DNA of 64,000 nucleotides. Source: Amycolatopsis rubida (GTDB taxonomy: Bacteria; Actinomycetota; Actinomycetes; Mycobacteriales; Pseudonocardiaceae). Each line of letters begins with the position of its first letter. The first letter of the stretch is position 1. Under the pieces are notes generated by a model. The model did not search any database. It saw only the letters and a list, made by a program, of their open reading frames with translations, and had not been told where the DNA came from. Shown here piece by piece: positions 25,531 through 33,326 of the stretch. The DNA lies in NCBI RefSeq assembly GCF_900115345.1, contig NZ_FOWC01000010.1, positions 1 to 64,000 of the forward strand, read 5' to 3'. The position numbers and the translations under genes were made by a program.

Positions 25531-25656
25531 CTACTTGTCCTCGCCCGTGTCCTCGGAGTCGTGGCGGCCGCCGCCGGCGTCGTCGACGTCCTTCGTCTTC
25601 GACGGGTCGAACGTGCCCTGCCCGTCGCCCTCGGCCTTGTTCTCGTGCTTGGCCAT
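25531..25656 (-). CDS. putative precursor peptide of PIMT-modified RiPP (41 aa)
   Basis: ATG 25656 with GGGAGG about 10 bases upstream; stop TAG touches the PIMT start. The peptide begins MAKHENKAEGDGQGTFDPSK and continues TKDVDDAGGGRHDSEDTGED with a final Lys. It is highly acidic and hydrophilic, has no Cys, and contains Asp-Gly (residues 11-12), the pair most prone to aspartimide formation. The second PIMT locus (61777-61941) encodes a related peptide sharing KHENK and DGQGT-F/Y-DP, which argues that this tiny frame is real and is the enzyme's partner. Which Asp is modified, and whether a leader is removed, cannot be seen. Confidence 0.75.
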   Translation of the reverse strand: MAKHENKAEGDGQGTFDPSKTKDVDDAGGGRHDSEDTGEDK

Positions 25657-25884
25657 GCCAGTCCAGCCTCCCGATCCTCGCGTTGCTGCGCTGTTCGATC
25701 ACGTCCACCCTGCGCAGGCCCGGCCGGGCAGCGCAAGATCCGACCGAGCGAACCCGGGGCCAAGCAGACATCACGCGCCCCCGCTGGGACATCAGCGCGG
25801 CCATGATCGTGACCTCGTCCCCCGATCTGCAGCACCCCGCGGCCGCGGGCAGGGCGGCCCCGCTGCGGCCCCCGGTCGTGGCGG

Positions 25885-26235
25885 TCACCGCCGGACTCCG
25901 GCGTGCACGGGCATTTCCATCGACAGCGGAGTGTCCAGGTCGCAGCACAGCTGCCCCGACCACAGCAAGTGGTAAGCCACCGGCAGCACCGCGATCGGAT
26001 CGCCCACCCGCTCCACGCCCTCCCGCAGCGGCCTCGGGCGCGAGAACACCGTGCGCAGCGCCCGGACCTCGGCCGTCGCGGGCGGCCTCGATGGCGAACC
26101 GCGGGCCCCAGCCCACCGTGGCCGCTGCCCGTGCCGTCGTCTCGAACGCGGCGCGGTCCCGCGGCTTGATCCGCTCGGCCGGCCGGACGTCCAGCAGCAG
26201 TGCCGAGCCGTCCGCGCGTCGGGCACCCGGTCTGT
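25885..26235 (-). pseudogene. tnsA: remnant of TnsA-like endonuclease, C-terminal half
   Basis: Two frames together match the C-terminal half of the intact TnsA-like protein at 33323-34156: RADGSALLLDVRPAERIKPR then DRAAFETTARAAATVGWG in one, and LRTVFSRPRPLREGVERVGD, PIAVLPVAYHLLWSGQL in the other. About 35 residues in between are deleted. No N-terminal half is adjacent. A dead fragment of an older Tn7-like insertion. Confidence 0.75.
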
Positions 26236-26238
26236 GCG

Positions 26239-26730
26239 TTACCGGGTTGAGGTGACCTCGGTGAACGGGCCTTCGGCGTTGAGCAGGAAGGGCCAGACCT
26301 GGACGCCCTCGTAGTCGTGGATGCTGTCCGCGTTCCTGCGGCGGTCTTTCGAGCTCATGCGGTAGCAGCCGTTCCCGGCCTTCTGGTGCATCCACACGTC
26401 CCCGTCGAGATCGGCCATCTTCGCGGGAGGCGGTGTCGGCAGCTCGTCGCCGGGCGCCCAGGTACGGCGGTGCGGTTCCCGCAGCCGCCGCAGGATCGCG
26501 ATCAACTGCCGCGCCACGATCAGCCGGTCCTCGGACGACAACCCCGTGCCCAGCGCGAAGGACGTCGCGCCCCACAGCTTCGCGTCGTTGTCCGGCGGCG
26601 TGTTCGCCCGGCCTGTCTGCACTCGCTCGACGAAGTCGGCGGCCTGCCGGGCGGCGTCGGCGGCACCGGCCGCCTTCAGGTGCGCAAGGACCTGTTCGTG
26701 CAGGCGGGCGTCGGTGTCGGAGGTGGTCAT
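26239..26730 (-). CDS. hypothetical protein (163 aa)
   Basis: ATG 26730 preceded by GGAAGGA. Helical first half (RLHEQVLAHLKAAGAADAAR, RLIVARQLIAILRRLREPHR) and a second half with DLDGDVWMHQKAGNGCYRMS. No known domain. It lies four bases from the TnsA remnant and between two TnsA fragments, so it may be cargo of an old Tn7-like element. Confidence 0.6.
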   Translation of the reverse strand: MTTSDTDARLHEQVLAHLKAAGAADAARQAADFVERVQTGRANTPPDNDAKLWGATSFALGTGLSSEDRLIVARQLIAILRRLREPHRRTWAPGDELPTPPPAKMADLDGDVWMHQKAGNGCYRMSSKDRRRNADSIHDYEGVQVWPFLLNAEGPFTEVTSTR

Positions 26731-26758
26731 CGTGATCCTTCCGGGGTTGGTGTGCTGG

Positions 26759-26998
26759 TCAGTTCGGCGGGTTCGGCGCAGCGCGGCGAGGGTGGACCCG
26801 GAGCCGGTGTCGTGCTCGCCGCGGCGGCGCACCGCCAGCTGCACCGAGCTGTACCCGGCAGCCTCCTTGGGCAGCTTGATGTCGTAGGTGATCTGCCGCC
26901 ACTCCGCCCGCCGGCGGGACGGCCATCCGCTTGGCCGACCTGCGCTTGACGTCGGCCTCGGCGGCCTGGTCGAACTCGAAGATCGTCGACAGGTCCAT
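26759..26998 (-). pseudogene. small gene with frameshifts
   Basis: ATG 26998 begins MDLSTIFEFDQAAEADVKRR. Around 26925 coding passes to another frame reading WRQITYDIKLPKEAAGYSSV and QLAVRRRGEHDTGSGSTLAA, and finally back to a stop at 26759. Joined it would be a protein of about 80 residues. Unknown family. Confidence 0.35.
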
Positions 26999-27078
26999 CC
27001 GTACGAGATGGCCCACCTTAGTGAGAAACCTCGCCACTTGGCCCCAGGCGCGCGCTGAGACCGGCCCAGGTGATGAAC

Positions 27079-27632
27079 TGAGACGGGACAACTGTCCGCC
27101 GTCAACGAAACCGAGCCATCTGCCACCGATTCGAGCCAGGCGGCTCAGGCGGTGGCAACCGACGTCCCGCAGTGCCGGGGTCCTCTGCCACTCGATGTGA
27201 GCCATCGCAGGTCACGACGAGGGGATGGCTCGGGGTGTCGCTCGCCAGTTGTTTTGAGGCGTTGAACCATCCTTGACCTGCGGTGCCTCAGGTCATTTGG
27301 CAGACGTAGGCTTCCTCGTGTGCCAGTTTTTCCGAGGCAACTTTAGGTATTGCTGGTAGGCGTCACGTGTTTCGTCATCCTCGGGTCCGGCTACTCCCGC
27401 AAGCCCGATGCTCCACGGCCTCAGCTTCTCGCCATCTAGGTCGTCGGGTGGCGTGCGCTGGCGGTACTCCTCGACCCAGGTGTTCAAAGGTCTGTTCCGT
27501 GCAGGCGTTCCGTTGGTGAGCCCGTTAGTGGCAGTGATCGACCGTTGCCTCAGACACTCTGGCAGTACCTCAACTCATTTGGCAGAGGACACGGGGCAAC
27601 TGGCGACGGACAACAACCCTTGTCCTGTCTCG
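27079..27632. mobile_element. possible short non-autonomous element with inverted ends
   Basis: TGAGACGGGACAACTGTCC at 27079-27097 on the + strand and CGAGACAGGACAAGGGTTG reading inward on the minus strand from 27632 share (T/C)GAGAC(G/A)GGACAA. The same phrase (TGAGACAGGACAACCC) occurs at 29050, next to the Tn7-like operon. Inside are three copies of CTCA-N6-8-GGCAG (27287-27303, 27549-27565, 27569-27585), compatible with transposase binding sites, and one 64-codon frame. No target duplication is evident, so this is tentative. Confidence 0.35.
27293..27487 (-). CDS. small hypothetical protein (64 aa) inside the possible short element
   Basis: Reads MNTWVEEYRQRTPPDDLDGE, KLRPWSIGLAGVAGPEDDET, RDAYQQYLKLPRKNW. 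Hydrophilic, no TM. Codon use is less GC-biased than in neighbours, consistent with foreign cargo. No family recognised. Confidence 0.4.
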   Translation of the reverse strand: MNTWVEEYRQRTPPDDLDGEKLRPWSIGLAGVAGPEDDETRDAYQQYLKLPRKNWHTRKPTSAK

Positions 27633-27985
27633 CTGAAGATGATGTCGTTGTGCTGGTTATGACCTGCACGGACTCAGTTTGATCGAGCCCCTTCCCGGAC
27701 GGGCTGTCCCGGCGAATGTGATGCCGGCAGAATTCTGGGCAGGCAACGCACCGAACGCTCGGCCAGATCCTGGGCTCCGCCGCACCGGCCGTTTTCGCTG
27801 TCCATCCGCCGTGCGTTCCCAAGGACGACAACGCACCAGAGGCAAGGTCGATGCGGGCAGTCGTCAAGAGCCGCAGTGACCTACCGGCACCGTCGAGCAG
27901 CAATTCGAGGCAGCGATCGCCGGCGCGGGGGTGTCGCCCGCGGCGGGCCCGGAAGAATGAGTACGAGTCGCCTGGACCCCGGCGG
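27633..27985. other. gene-free stretch
   Basis: About 350 bases between the possible short element and the next gene. Open frames exist but lack codon bias, start signals or recognisable protein patterns. Confidence 0.3.
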
Positions 27986-28642
27986 TCATTGAACGAATTC
28001 TGCGTGGTCGATGATGTCGACGAGGGCGTCCATGCAGATGAAGACCTCGTCTCCGTAGTTGTCAGCCTGGGTGGCAGTCCGCAGCAGCTTGTACAGCTTC
28101 GCGAGCTGACATTCAAACCGGACGACAACGGACTCCGGCGAGTTCATCGGGGAATCCGTCGCGTCAGGGTGCATGACCGGTTTGATGCGAAGCTCGTCCA
28201 GCTTCGCGAGCATGGTCGCGGCCCGATCTCTGATCAGGCCGTCCGGCGCCGCCTTCACGGGCCAGGTCCGGAACTCCAGGATCAGGTGCCGGGTTTCGTG
28301 GACGAGGAGATCCATCCGTTGCCGCACCGCGACCCCGGTGACGCCGCTCAGCGCCTGGTCGATCGCCGGGGCGGCGACGCCGGCATCCTCGGCGGCTGCG
28401 ACGGCGAGCGTGATCAGCTCGCCCGCTGTCCGCCGGACATCGTGCAGCGCGGCCAGGTAGGCGAGCGCGGCAGCCTGCCGCCCGGCACTGTCGAGGACGG
28501 ACTCGTCGAGCGGGCTGTGTGGTGGCTCGCCCTCGCGGAGGCCGGACAGCTGCAGAGTGTGCTGCCAGGACAAGGCGCGGACGGCCTCGCGCAGCTGGGC
28601 GTCGTCGTCGTCGGTCGGCTCCCGCCGGCTGATGGTCGTCAT
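27986..28642 (-). CDS. hypothetical helical protein (218 aa)
   Basis: ATG 28642. Almost entirely helical: LREAVRALSWQHTLQLSGLR, AALAYLAALHDVRRTAGELI, RQRMDLLVHETRHLILEFR, FECQLAKLYKLLRTATQAD. A possible HEPN-like four-helix bundle, but the RxxxxH motif is not clear, so no function is assigned. It follows the N-terminal TnsA fragment on the same strand and may be element cargo. Confidence 0.6.
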   Translation of the reverse strand: MTTISRREPTDDDDAQLREAVRALSWQHTLQLSGLREGEPPHSPLDESVLDSAGRQAAALAYLAALHDVRRTAGELITLAVAAAEDAGVAAPAIDQALSGVTGVAVRQRMDLLVHETRHLILEFRTWPVKAAPDGLIRDRAATMLAKLDELRIKPVMHPDATDSPMNSPESVVVRFECQLAKLYKLLRTATQADNYGDEVFICMDALVDIIDHAEFVQ

Positions 28643-28740
28643 GCTCGAAGCCTTTCTCCCAGACTCTGTTGACAGCAAACGCGGGGGCTCGATCGAGGCG
28701 CGCAGCGGGGACTTCGACGGCCTTGCCGAGTCCCCTTCGT

Positions 28741-28880
28741 CGGGAAGTTCCGCTGGCCCTTGTACACCGGGAACGACCGCACCGGCGCAATCCGCTCGAA
28801 CGGCGCGGCCGCCGCATCGCCAAGCGGCAACCGCACCTCGCCGTCCTGGTCGTCGACAAACACGACGTCGAACCCAGCGG
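28741..28880 (-). pseudogene. tnsA: remnant of TnsA-like endonuclease, N-terminal part
   Basis: Reads GFDVVFVDDQDGEVRLPLGD and FERIAPVRSFPVYKGQRNFP, matching residues about 31-76 of the intact TnsA-like protein (FEVSWLDADGVEQRGPLAEV ... VRSFPSYKGQRNFP). Homology stops right after QRNFP and is replaced by unrelated sequence. Confidence 0.75.
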
Positions 28881-28986
28881 TCCTCCCACCACGGGCGCCG
28901 CGTAGCCCGCTCCTTGCCACCCTGCGCGCTCCCGTCGTCCGATCAACGCAGGATGCGATCTTGGCAGACCTCCCGGCATCACTTTC

Positions 28987-29046
28987 GTGAGACCCGCATC
29001 AGATGCGTGAGACGCCGCATCAGATTGGCCGCGCTCGCATCAGGTG
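28987..29046 (+). repeat. short direct repeats beside the Tn7-like left end
   Basis: GTGAGACCCGCATCAGATGC and GTGAGACGCCGCATCAGATT follow each other, then a partial third copy CGCTCGCATCAGG. The unit contains GAGAC as in the candidate transposon end a few bases on. They could be end-binding sites or a local duplication. Confidence 0.45.
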
Positions 29047-29049
29047 GAC

Positions 29050-29131
29050 TGAGACAGGACAACCCTTGTCGTGGCGCATTCATTCTGTCCTCCAATACGT
29101 CGCGCTGACCTGCGGTTGGACAACTCATTTG
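29050..29131. mobile_element. candidate end of the Tn7-like element (tniQ side)
   Basis: Begins TGAGACAGGACAACCCTTGTC and about 50 bases further has GGTTGGACAACTCATTTGAG, which shares CAACTCATTTG with the repeats at 27571-27581. It lies 75-150 bases beyond the tniQ stop. A matching opposite end was not found beyond tnsA within the window, so the right boundary is unknown. Confidence 0.4.
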
Positions 29132-29203
29132 AGCCGGGATCGAGGCGGTGGGGCTCAGTCATGCTGGCCTTTCTGGGAGCATGCGCTGTTCGCTCCGGGG
29201 GTG

Positions 29204-30169
29204 TCATGGCAGCGCGCTCAAGGCGTGGTGCCCGTGTTTCGGGAGCCAGTCGCCATAGAGCCAGCGTTGCAGCAGGACGGGCTCTGGCGAGCGCGGGAGT
29301 TCGCGGGACGATTCCCATACCTGGTTGAGAATGTGGCCGAAGATTCCCTCGGCGTACCTGGGGATCGCGTCTGGCCACGTGCGGCGGTACTGCTCGTTCA
29401 GCACTAGCCAGGCAAGCGCGACAGCTTCGGGATAGGCCGCTGCGTAGGCGATGTCCTCGTGCGGGAAGTAGCCGAGCCCTCGGCTGAAGTTGTTGTTGTG
29501 GAGTAAGCGTTCGACACGTTTTCTGATGTGCGGCTGCACCTGGTTGCGCTCGTTGTGGGTGACGATGTGAGTTTCGGCGAGGGACACTGCGATGTTGGCG
29601 TCCGGGCCGTGGCGCCGGACCATGCGCAGGTGTCGGCGAACGGCTTGGGTGACTTCCGGTGCCGTGCGCAGGTCCAGCTGCTCGGTGGAGATAGTCCGGC
29701 CCGGCGGGCCGATCCAGCGGTAGTGACGCAGGCAGGCCCGCTGGGTATGGGTGGGCCACTGCTGGATCCAGGCCCCGCCCGGCCTCCGGCTGGCTGCGCA
29801 GCTGACGCAGGCTGGCCGGGGATACCCGGGCCGGCGAGCGTCGATGTGACGGAGTTCGGACCGCGAGGAAATGCGTTCTGGCCTGTTGTGATCGGCTTCT
29901 TCGGGGACGGGGAAGGTTCGGGCGAGCTGGCCCGGGGCGTAGCCGGTCAGGAGTGCCAGCTTGTCGCGCACCGACATGGCGATCTCCCGATGCCGAACCC
30001 GCCGGGGGAACTGGTCCTTCCCGATGAGCAGCAGCGTCAGGTCTCCCAGCGGACGGTAGTTGAGCGCGGCGAGACGGGACACGAACGACTCGAGCGTTTC
30101 GCGTGCGAAAGGGCGGTCCACCAACGGAAGCCGCCGGATTCGTCCTGGGGAGACCGGCGTGAGCGTCAT
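29204..30169 (-). CDS. tniQ: TniQ/TnsD-like target-selection protein
   Basis: ATG 30169 overlaps the tnsC stop (ATGA). 321 residues. The N-terminal region is typical TniQ: RRLPLVDRPFARETLESFVS, RLAALNYRPLGDLTLLL. A zinc-finger region follows: RPACVSCAASRRPGGAWIQQW with RACLRHYRW (CxxC ... CxxH), as in proteins that recruit TnsC to the target. The C-terminal helical part (VLNEQYRRTWPDAIPRYAEG) is short compared with TnsD of Tn7. Last gene of the tnsA-tnsB-tnsC-tniQ operon; no CRISPR effector is linked, so target choice is likely protein-guided. Confidence 0.85.
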   Translation of the reverse strand: MTLTPVSPGRIRRLPLVDRPFARETLESFVSRLAALNYRPLGDLTLLLIGKDQFPRRVRHREIAMSVRDKLALLTGYAPGQLARTFPVPEEADHNRPERISSRSELRHIDARRPGYPRPACVSCAASRRPGGAWIQQWPTHTQRACLRHYRWIGPPGRTISTEQLDLRTAPEVTQAVRRHLRMVRRHGPDANIAVSLAETHIVTHNERNQVQPHIRKRVERLLHNNNFSRGLGYFPHEDIAYAAAYPEAVALAWLVLNEQYRRTWPDAIPRYAEGIFGHILNQVWESSRELPRSPEPVLLQRWLYGDWLPKHGHHALSALP

Positions 30170-31242
30170 GGTGTCGCCGCCGTTCCCCGCGGTGCGGAGT
30201 CGATGCCCGGTGTTGCGCGGGGCTGGTTCGCGGCGGCGTAGTCGAGCGCGACCCCGGCGAGATGGGATTTGGTGATCTTCTCGGTGCCGTCGCGGATCGC
30301 GCGCATCGCGGCCGCGCGAATGAGGTGGGACAGGCTGCCGATCATCCCGGCGGTGCGCAGGTGGAGGTACTGGTCCAGCCGGGCCAGCGCGCCCGGCCGG
30401 TGCTCGGCCAGCCGCAGCGCGCTCTCCAAGGTGATGATCAGGGCGCGCCACTGCTGACGCTGGAGTTTGGTGCCGTAGGCGAATCCGGTGGTGGGGATCG
30501 GGGTGAACCGGGAGGCGAGCTGACGACCGCGGGTGCCGGAGAACAGCCCGATCCTTTCGACGTCGATCCCCGCGTAGACGAAGGTCGCCGGGATCCGCTC
30601 GGCGAAGTACTTGAGCTGGTCGGAAACCTCGGCGCCGGACCGCGTTCCGAGGTTGAGGTTGTGAATCTCGTCCACGATCACCAGGCTGGTGCCCGCGTCC
30701 GCCAGGACACCGCAGACCGAGTGCACCACATCGGCCAGGTTGTTGCGCGCTCCCAACGGCAGCGCGAGGAAGCGGGCGAACTCCACCGCCAGCATCCGCG
30801 GCGTGGCGGCGGGCGGAACGGTGAGGTAGACGACCGGGATCTCCGGCCCGCTTTGTGGATGACGGCGGCGGACTCGCAGTTCGTGGGCGCGGCCGAGCTG
30901 GGTCACCGCGGTGGTCTTGCCGGTCCCGGCCGGGCCGAACACGGCCATGCCGCGCCTCGCTCCGGCGAGCTGGCGGCGGTTGACCAGCATCAGCTCGTAG
31001 CCGGTGTTGATGACCTGGGTGACCATCGGAGTGTTCACCACGACCAGTTCGGAGTGGTAGTCCAGCCGCAGCGCCTGGTGCAGCTCAAGTTCCAGGTCGT
31101 CCATCCCAGCCCGCTCGTCGGCGGTGAGCAGCGCTGGCGGCTCGGGGGTGTGGTGGACGAACCGCTGCCAGCCTTCCCGCGTGGTCAGCGGTTCGTGCGC
31201 GTAGTCGGCGGGGTGCCGGTCGTTTTCGTTGCTGTTCACCAC
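30166..31242 (-). CDS. tnsC: TnsC/TniB-like AAA+ ATPase
   Basis: 358 residues from GTG 31242 (GTG 31239 alternative), overlapping the tnsB end. Walker A GPAGTGKTTAV at 103-113, Walker B SLVIVDEIHNLNLG around 186-199, a sensor region FVYAGIDVERIGLFSG and an arginine-rich SRFTPIPTTGF. In Tn7-type transposition TnsC couples target selection by TniQ to the transposase. Ends PRGTAATP overlapping the tniQ start. Confidence 0.9.
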   Translation of the reverse strand: MVNSNENDRHPADYAHEPLTTREGWQRFVHHTPEPPALLTADERAGMDDLELELHQALRLDYHSELVVVNTPMVTQVINTGYELMLVNRRQLAGARRGMAVFGPAGTGKTTAVTQLGRAHELRVRRRHPQSGPEIPVVYLTVPPAATPRMLAVEFARFLALPLGARNNLADVVHSVCGVLADAGTSLVIVDEIHNLNLGTRSGAEVSDQLKYFAERIPATFVYAGIDVERIGLFSGTRGRQLASRFTPIPTTGFAYGTKLQRQQWRALIITLESALRLAEHRPGALARLDQYLHLRTAGMIGSLSHLIRAAAMRAIRDGTEKITKSHLAGVALDYAAANQPRATPGIDSAPRGTAATP

Positions 31243-33326
31243 ATCCGCTCCGCTTCCGCGTGGGCGTCGAAGATCCCGAACGGGATCACTTCGCCCAGCT
31301 CGTCGTCCTCGGCGGCGAGGTTGTCGTCGATTTCCGGTTCGGGTTCGCCGAGCGGCGGGACGACCGTGAGCGGCGGTCGGGGATCCGGTGGGCTGGCCAT
31401 TCCGCGCGCGACCGCGCGGCGGGTGCTCGCCGAAATCCGGTCGGCTTTCCGCTCCGCCGGTGCGGGACCGGCGCCGACCCGGGTGAGCAGTTCGTCGAGA
31501 ACCAGGGCGATCGCGGCCTGTTCGGTCGCGTTCCCGCCGCGTCGGGCGAGTTCGGCGCGGGCGGCCTGCCAGGTGAACTCGGCGAACGGCGCGGTCACCA
31601 GGTCACGGTGAGTCCAGTGCGCGGTGATCCACCGGCCGTCGTCGTGGTGGTTGCGGACCCAGACCTGGTTGCAGTCGTAAGGATCGTGGTGGACTTCCCA
31701 GAGACCGCGCTTGCTGGTGATGCCGGAGTGCTGGCGACGGTGCGGGTTCAGCGCGTCCGCGTCATAGGTGCGGTGGTTGATCCGGATCCCGTAGTCGTTG
31801 ATCGCCCGCCAGGTCGCCGGGAGCAGCTCCAGGTAATCCGTGCCGGTCAGCGGCAACGGCAGATATCCGGCCGACGCGACCAGGGCGGCATACATCTCGT
31901 TCGGGCTGGCCGCCCGGCCGGGCAGGCGCGGGTGGCGCAGGCCTTCGTGCGGCCTGTTCTGCCATCCGGCGACGATCCACTGTTCGACCAGGTCGGCCAG
32001 ATCCGGCAGCAGCCAGGCACCGTCGACCGCGCGGCCGCGGCGGGTGGTGTTCGGCCCGGTGTACCCCGCGGCGTACTGGCTGAACAGGGTGTTGATCGAC
32101 CCGAACCCGGTCTCGACGTTGCCCTTCTGCCACGGGGAACCCTTGTGCGTGGGCTGGAACGAGATGCCCAGCTTGTCGCAGGCGGCGATGAACGTCGCAG
32201 AAATGAACACCGTGCCGTGGTCGCAGACGATGGTCTCCGGCACGATGACCGGCCGTCCGGCCGCGCCGGCCAGGCGGGGGTCGACCTCGGCGAGCTGCTC
32301 GTGCGGCAGCACGGAGGCCCGCATCCCCAACACAGTCGGCCAGTTCGGGCGCAGCTGTTCCGGGACCAGCATCCGCGCGAGCAACAGCGCCGCGTCGACC
32401 GCCTTCGTCCCCGCCGGGCGCAGCGCGATCGCGCAGATCGAGCGAGTGGCGACGTCGAGGGCGTAGGTCAGCTCGGGGCGGACGCTGGTGCCGTCGTCCA
32501 GCACGGTCATCACGTCCAGCGGGGTGGTGTCGATCTGCACCAGGTCGCCCGGCCGCAGCGCGGTGATCGGCGTGAACGGCCGCTCCGGCCGGTTCGCCAG
32601 CGACCGGCGGGTGGTGGCCTGGCCGAAGGTGTGCTTGCCGGTGGTCATCGCCGCGACCAGCCGGTTGAACGTCGCCTTCGACGGCAGCACCATCGCTCCC
32701 GGCCCGTGCTCGGCGTCCAGCGCGTCGCGGACTCGTTTGCGCAGCCGGTCCCGCGTGCCGGTCGACGTCTCCGTCTCGGCTGCGATCGCCGCGGCGATCG
32801 CAGCCACCAGGCGCTCGTCCGCGCGGCCGTAGGGCGTGCGGGTGCGCAGCAGCCGTTGATCCAGCAATCCCCACAGACCCTGCGCGCGATAGCGGGTCCT
32901 CATCCGGCGCAGGGTCCGCGTGGACACCGGTTGTCCCGCCGCGCTCAGCTCGTCGGCCTTTCGCTGCTCCCGCTCCGCGAGAGTGGTGGTTTCCGGGTCG
33001 AACCCGGGGCGCGGCGGCGCACTCTCCGGCGCCTGCGGAGCGCGGCCGGTCACCACCTCCACCACGTGCTGCTCCCAGCGCCGGGCCGCCTCCACGGCCG
33101 CCGGAGGCAGCGCGTCCAGCATCCCCAGCGGAGGCAGCGACGGCACGGCCGCGTCCGTGCCGACCAGGGTGAAGTCCTCGGCCGCCAACAACGTCGGCAG
33201 GGTGACCACCCGGGTCCCGCCCAGCACGCTCTCCAGCCGGATCGCGACCCCGTCGATCTCGCCAACGAGGTGCGTCTCGCCGAAAGCGAACACCTCATCG
33301 CCCACGCGCACCACGTTCCCGGTCAC
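31236..33326 (-). CDS. tnsB: TnsB-like DDE transposase (rve/Mu C-terminal family)
   Basis: 696 residues from GTG 33326 (GTGA overlap with tnsA). N-terminal region, then helix-turn-helix segments (LSAAGQPVSTRTLRRMRTRY, RAQGLWGLLDQRLL), a retroviral-integrase-fold core with Asp266 in DLVQIDTTPLDVM, Asp369 in VCDHGTVFIS and Glu405 in WQKGNVETGFGSIN, and a C-terminal beta-barrel part (WEVHHDPYDCNQVWVRNHHD). All three catalytic acids are present. It would carry out 3'-strand transfer with TnsA cutting the 5' strand. An open frame continues upstream of 33326 but is antisense-like arginine-rich sequence. Confidence 0.92.
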   Translation of the reverse strand: MTGNVVRVGDEVFAFGETHLVGEIDGVAIRLESVLGGTRVVTLPTLLAAEDFTLVGTDAAVPSLPPLGMLDALPPAAVEAARRWEQHVVEVVTGRAPQAPESAPPRPGFDPETTTLAEREQRKADELSAAGQPVSTRTLRRMRTRYRAQGLWGLLDQRLLRTRTPYGRADERLVAAIAAAIAAETETSTGTRDRLRKRVRDALDAEHGPGAMVLPSKATFNRLVAAMTTGKHTFGQATTRRSLANRPERPFTPITALRPGDLVQIDTTPLDVMTVLDDGTSVRPELTYALDVATRSICAIALRPAGTKAVDAALLLARMLVPEQLRPNWPTVLGMRASVLPHEQLAEVDPRLAGAAGRPVIVPETIVCDHGTVFISATFIAACDKLGISFQPTHKGSPWQKGNVETGFGSINTLFSQYAAGYTGPNTTRRGRAVDGAWLLPDLADLVEQWIVAGWQNRPHEGLRHPRLPGRAASPNEMYAALVASAGYLPLPLTGTDYLELLPATWRAINDYGIRINHRTYDADALNPHRRQHSGITSKRGLWEVHHDPYDCNQVWVRNHHDDGRWITAHWTHRDLVTAPFAEFTWQAARAELARRGGNATEQAAIALVLDELLTRVGAGPAPAERKADRISASTRRAVARGMASPPDPRPPLTVVPPLGEPEPEIDDNLAAEDDELGEVIPFGIFDAHAEAERMW

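Noticed and set aside
24397..25656. graspetide cluster
   Set aside because: The acidic Thr/Asp-containing peptide and PIMT would fit, but no ATP-grasp ligase is present in the window.
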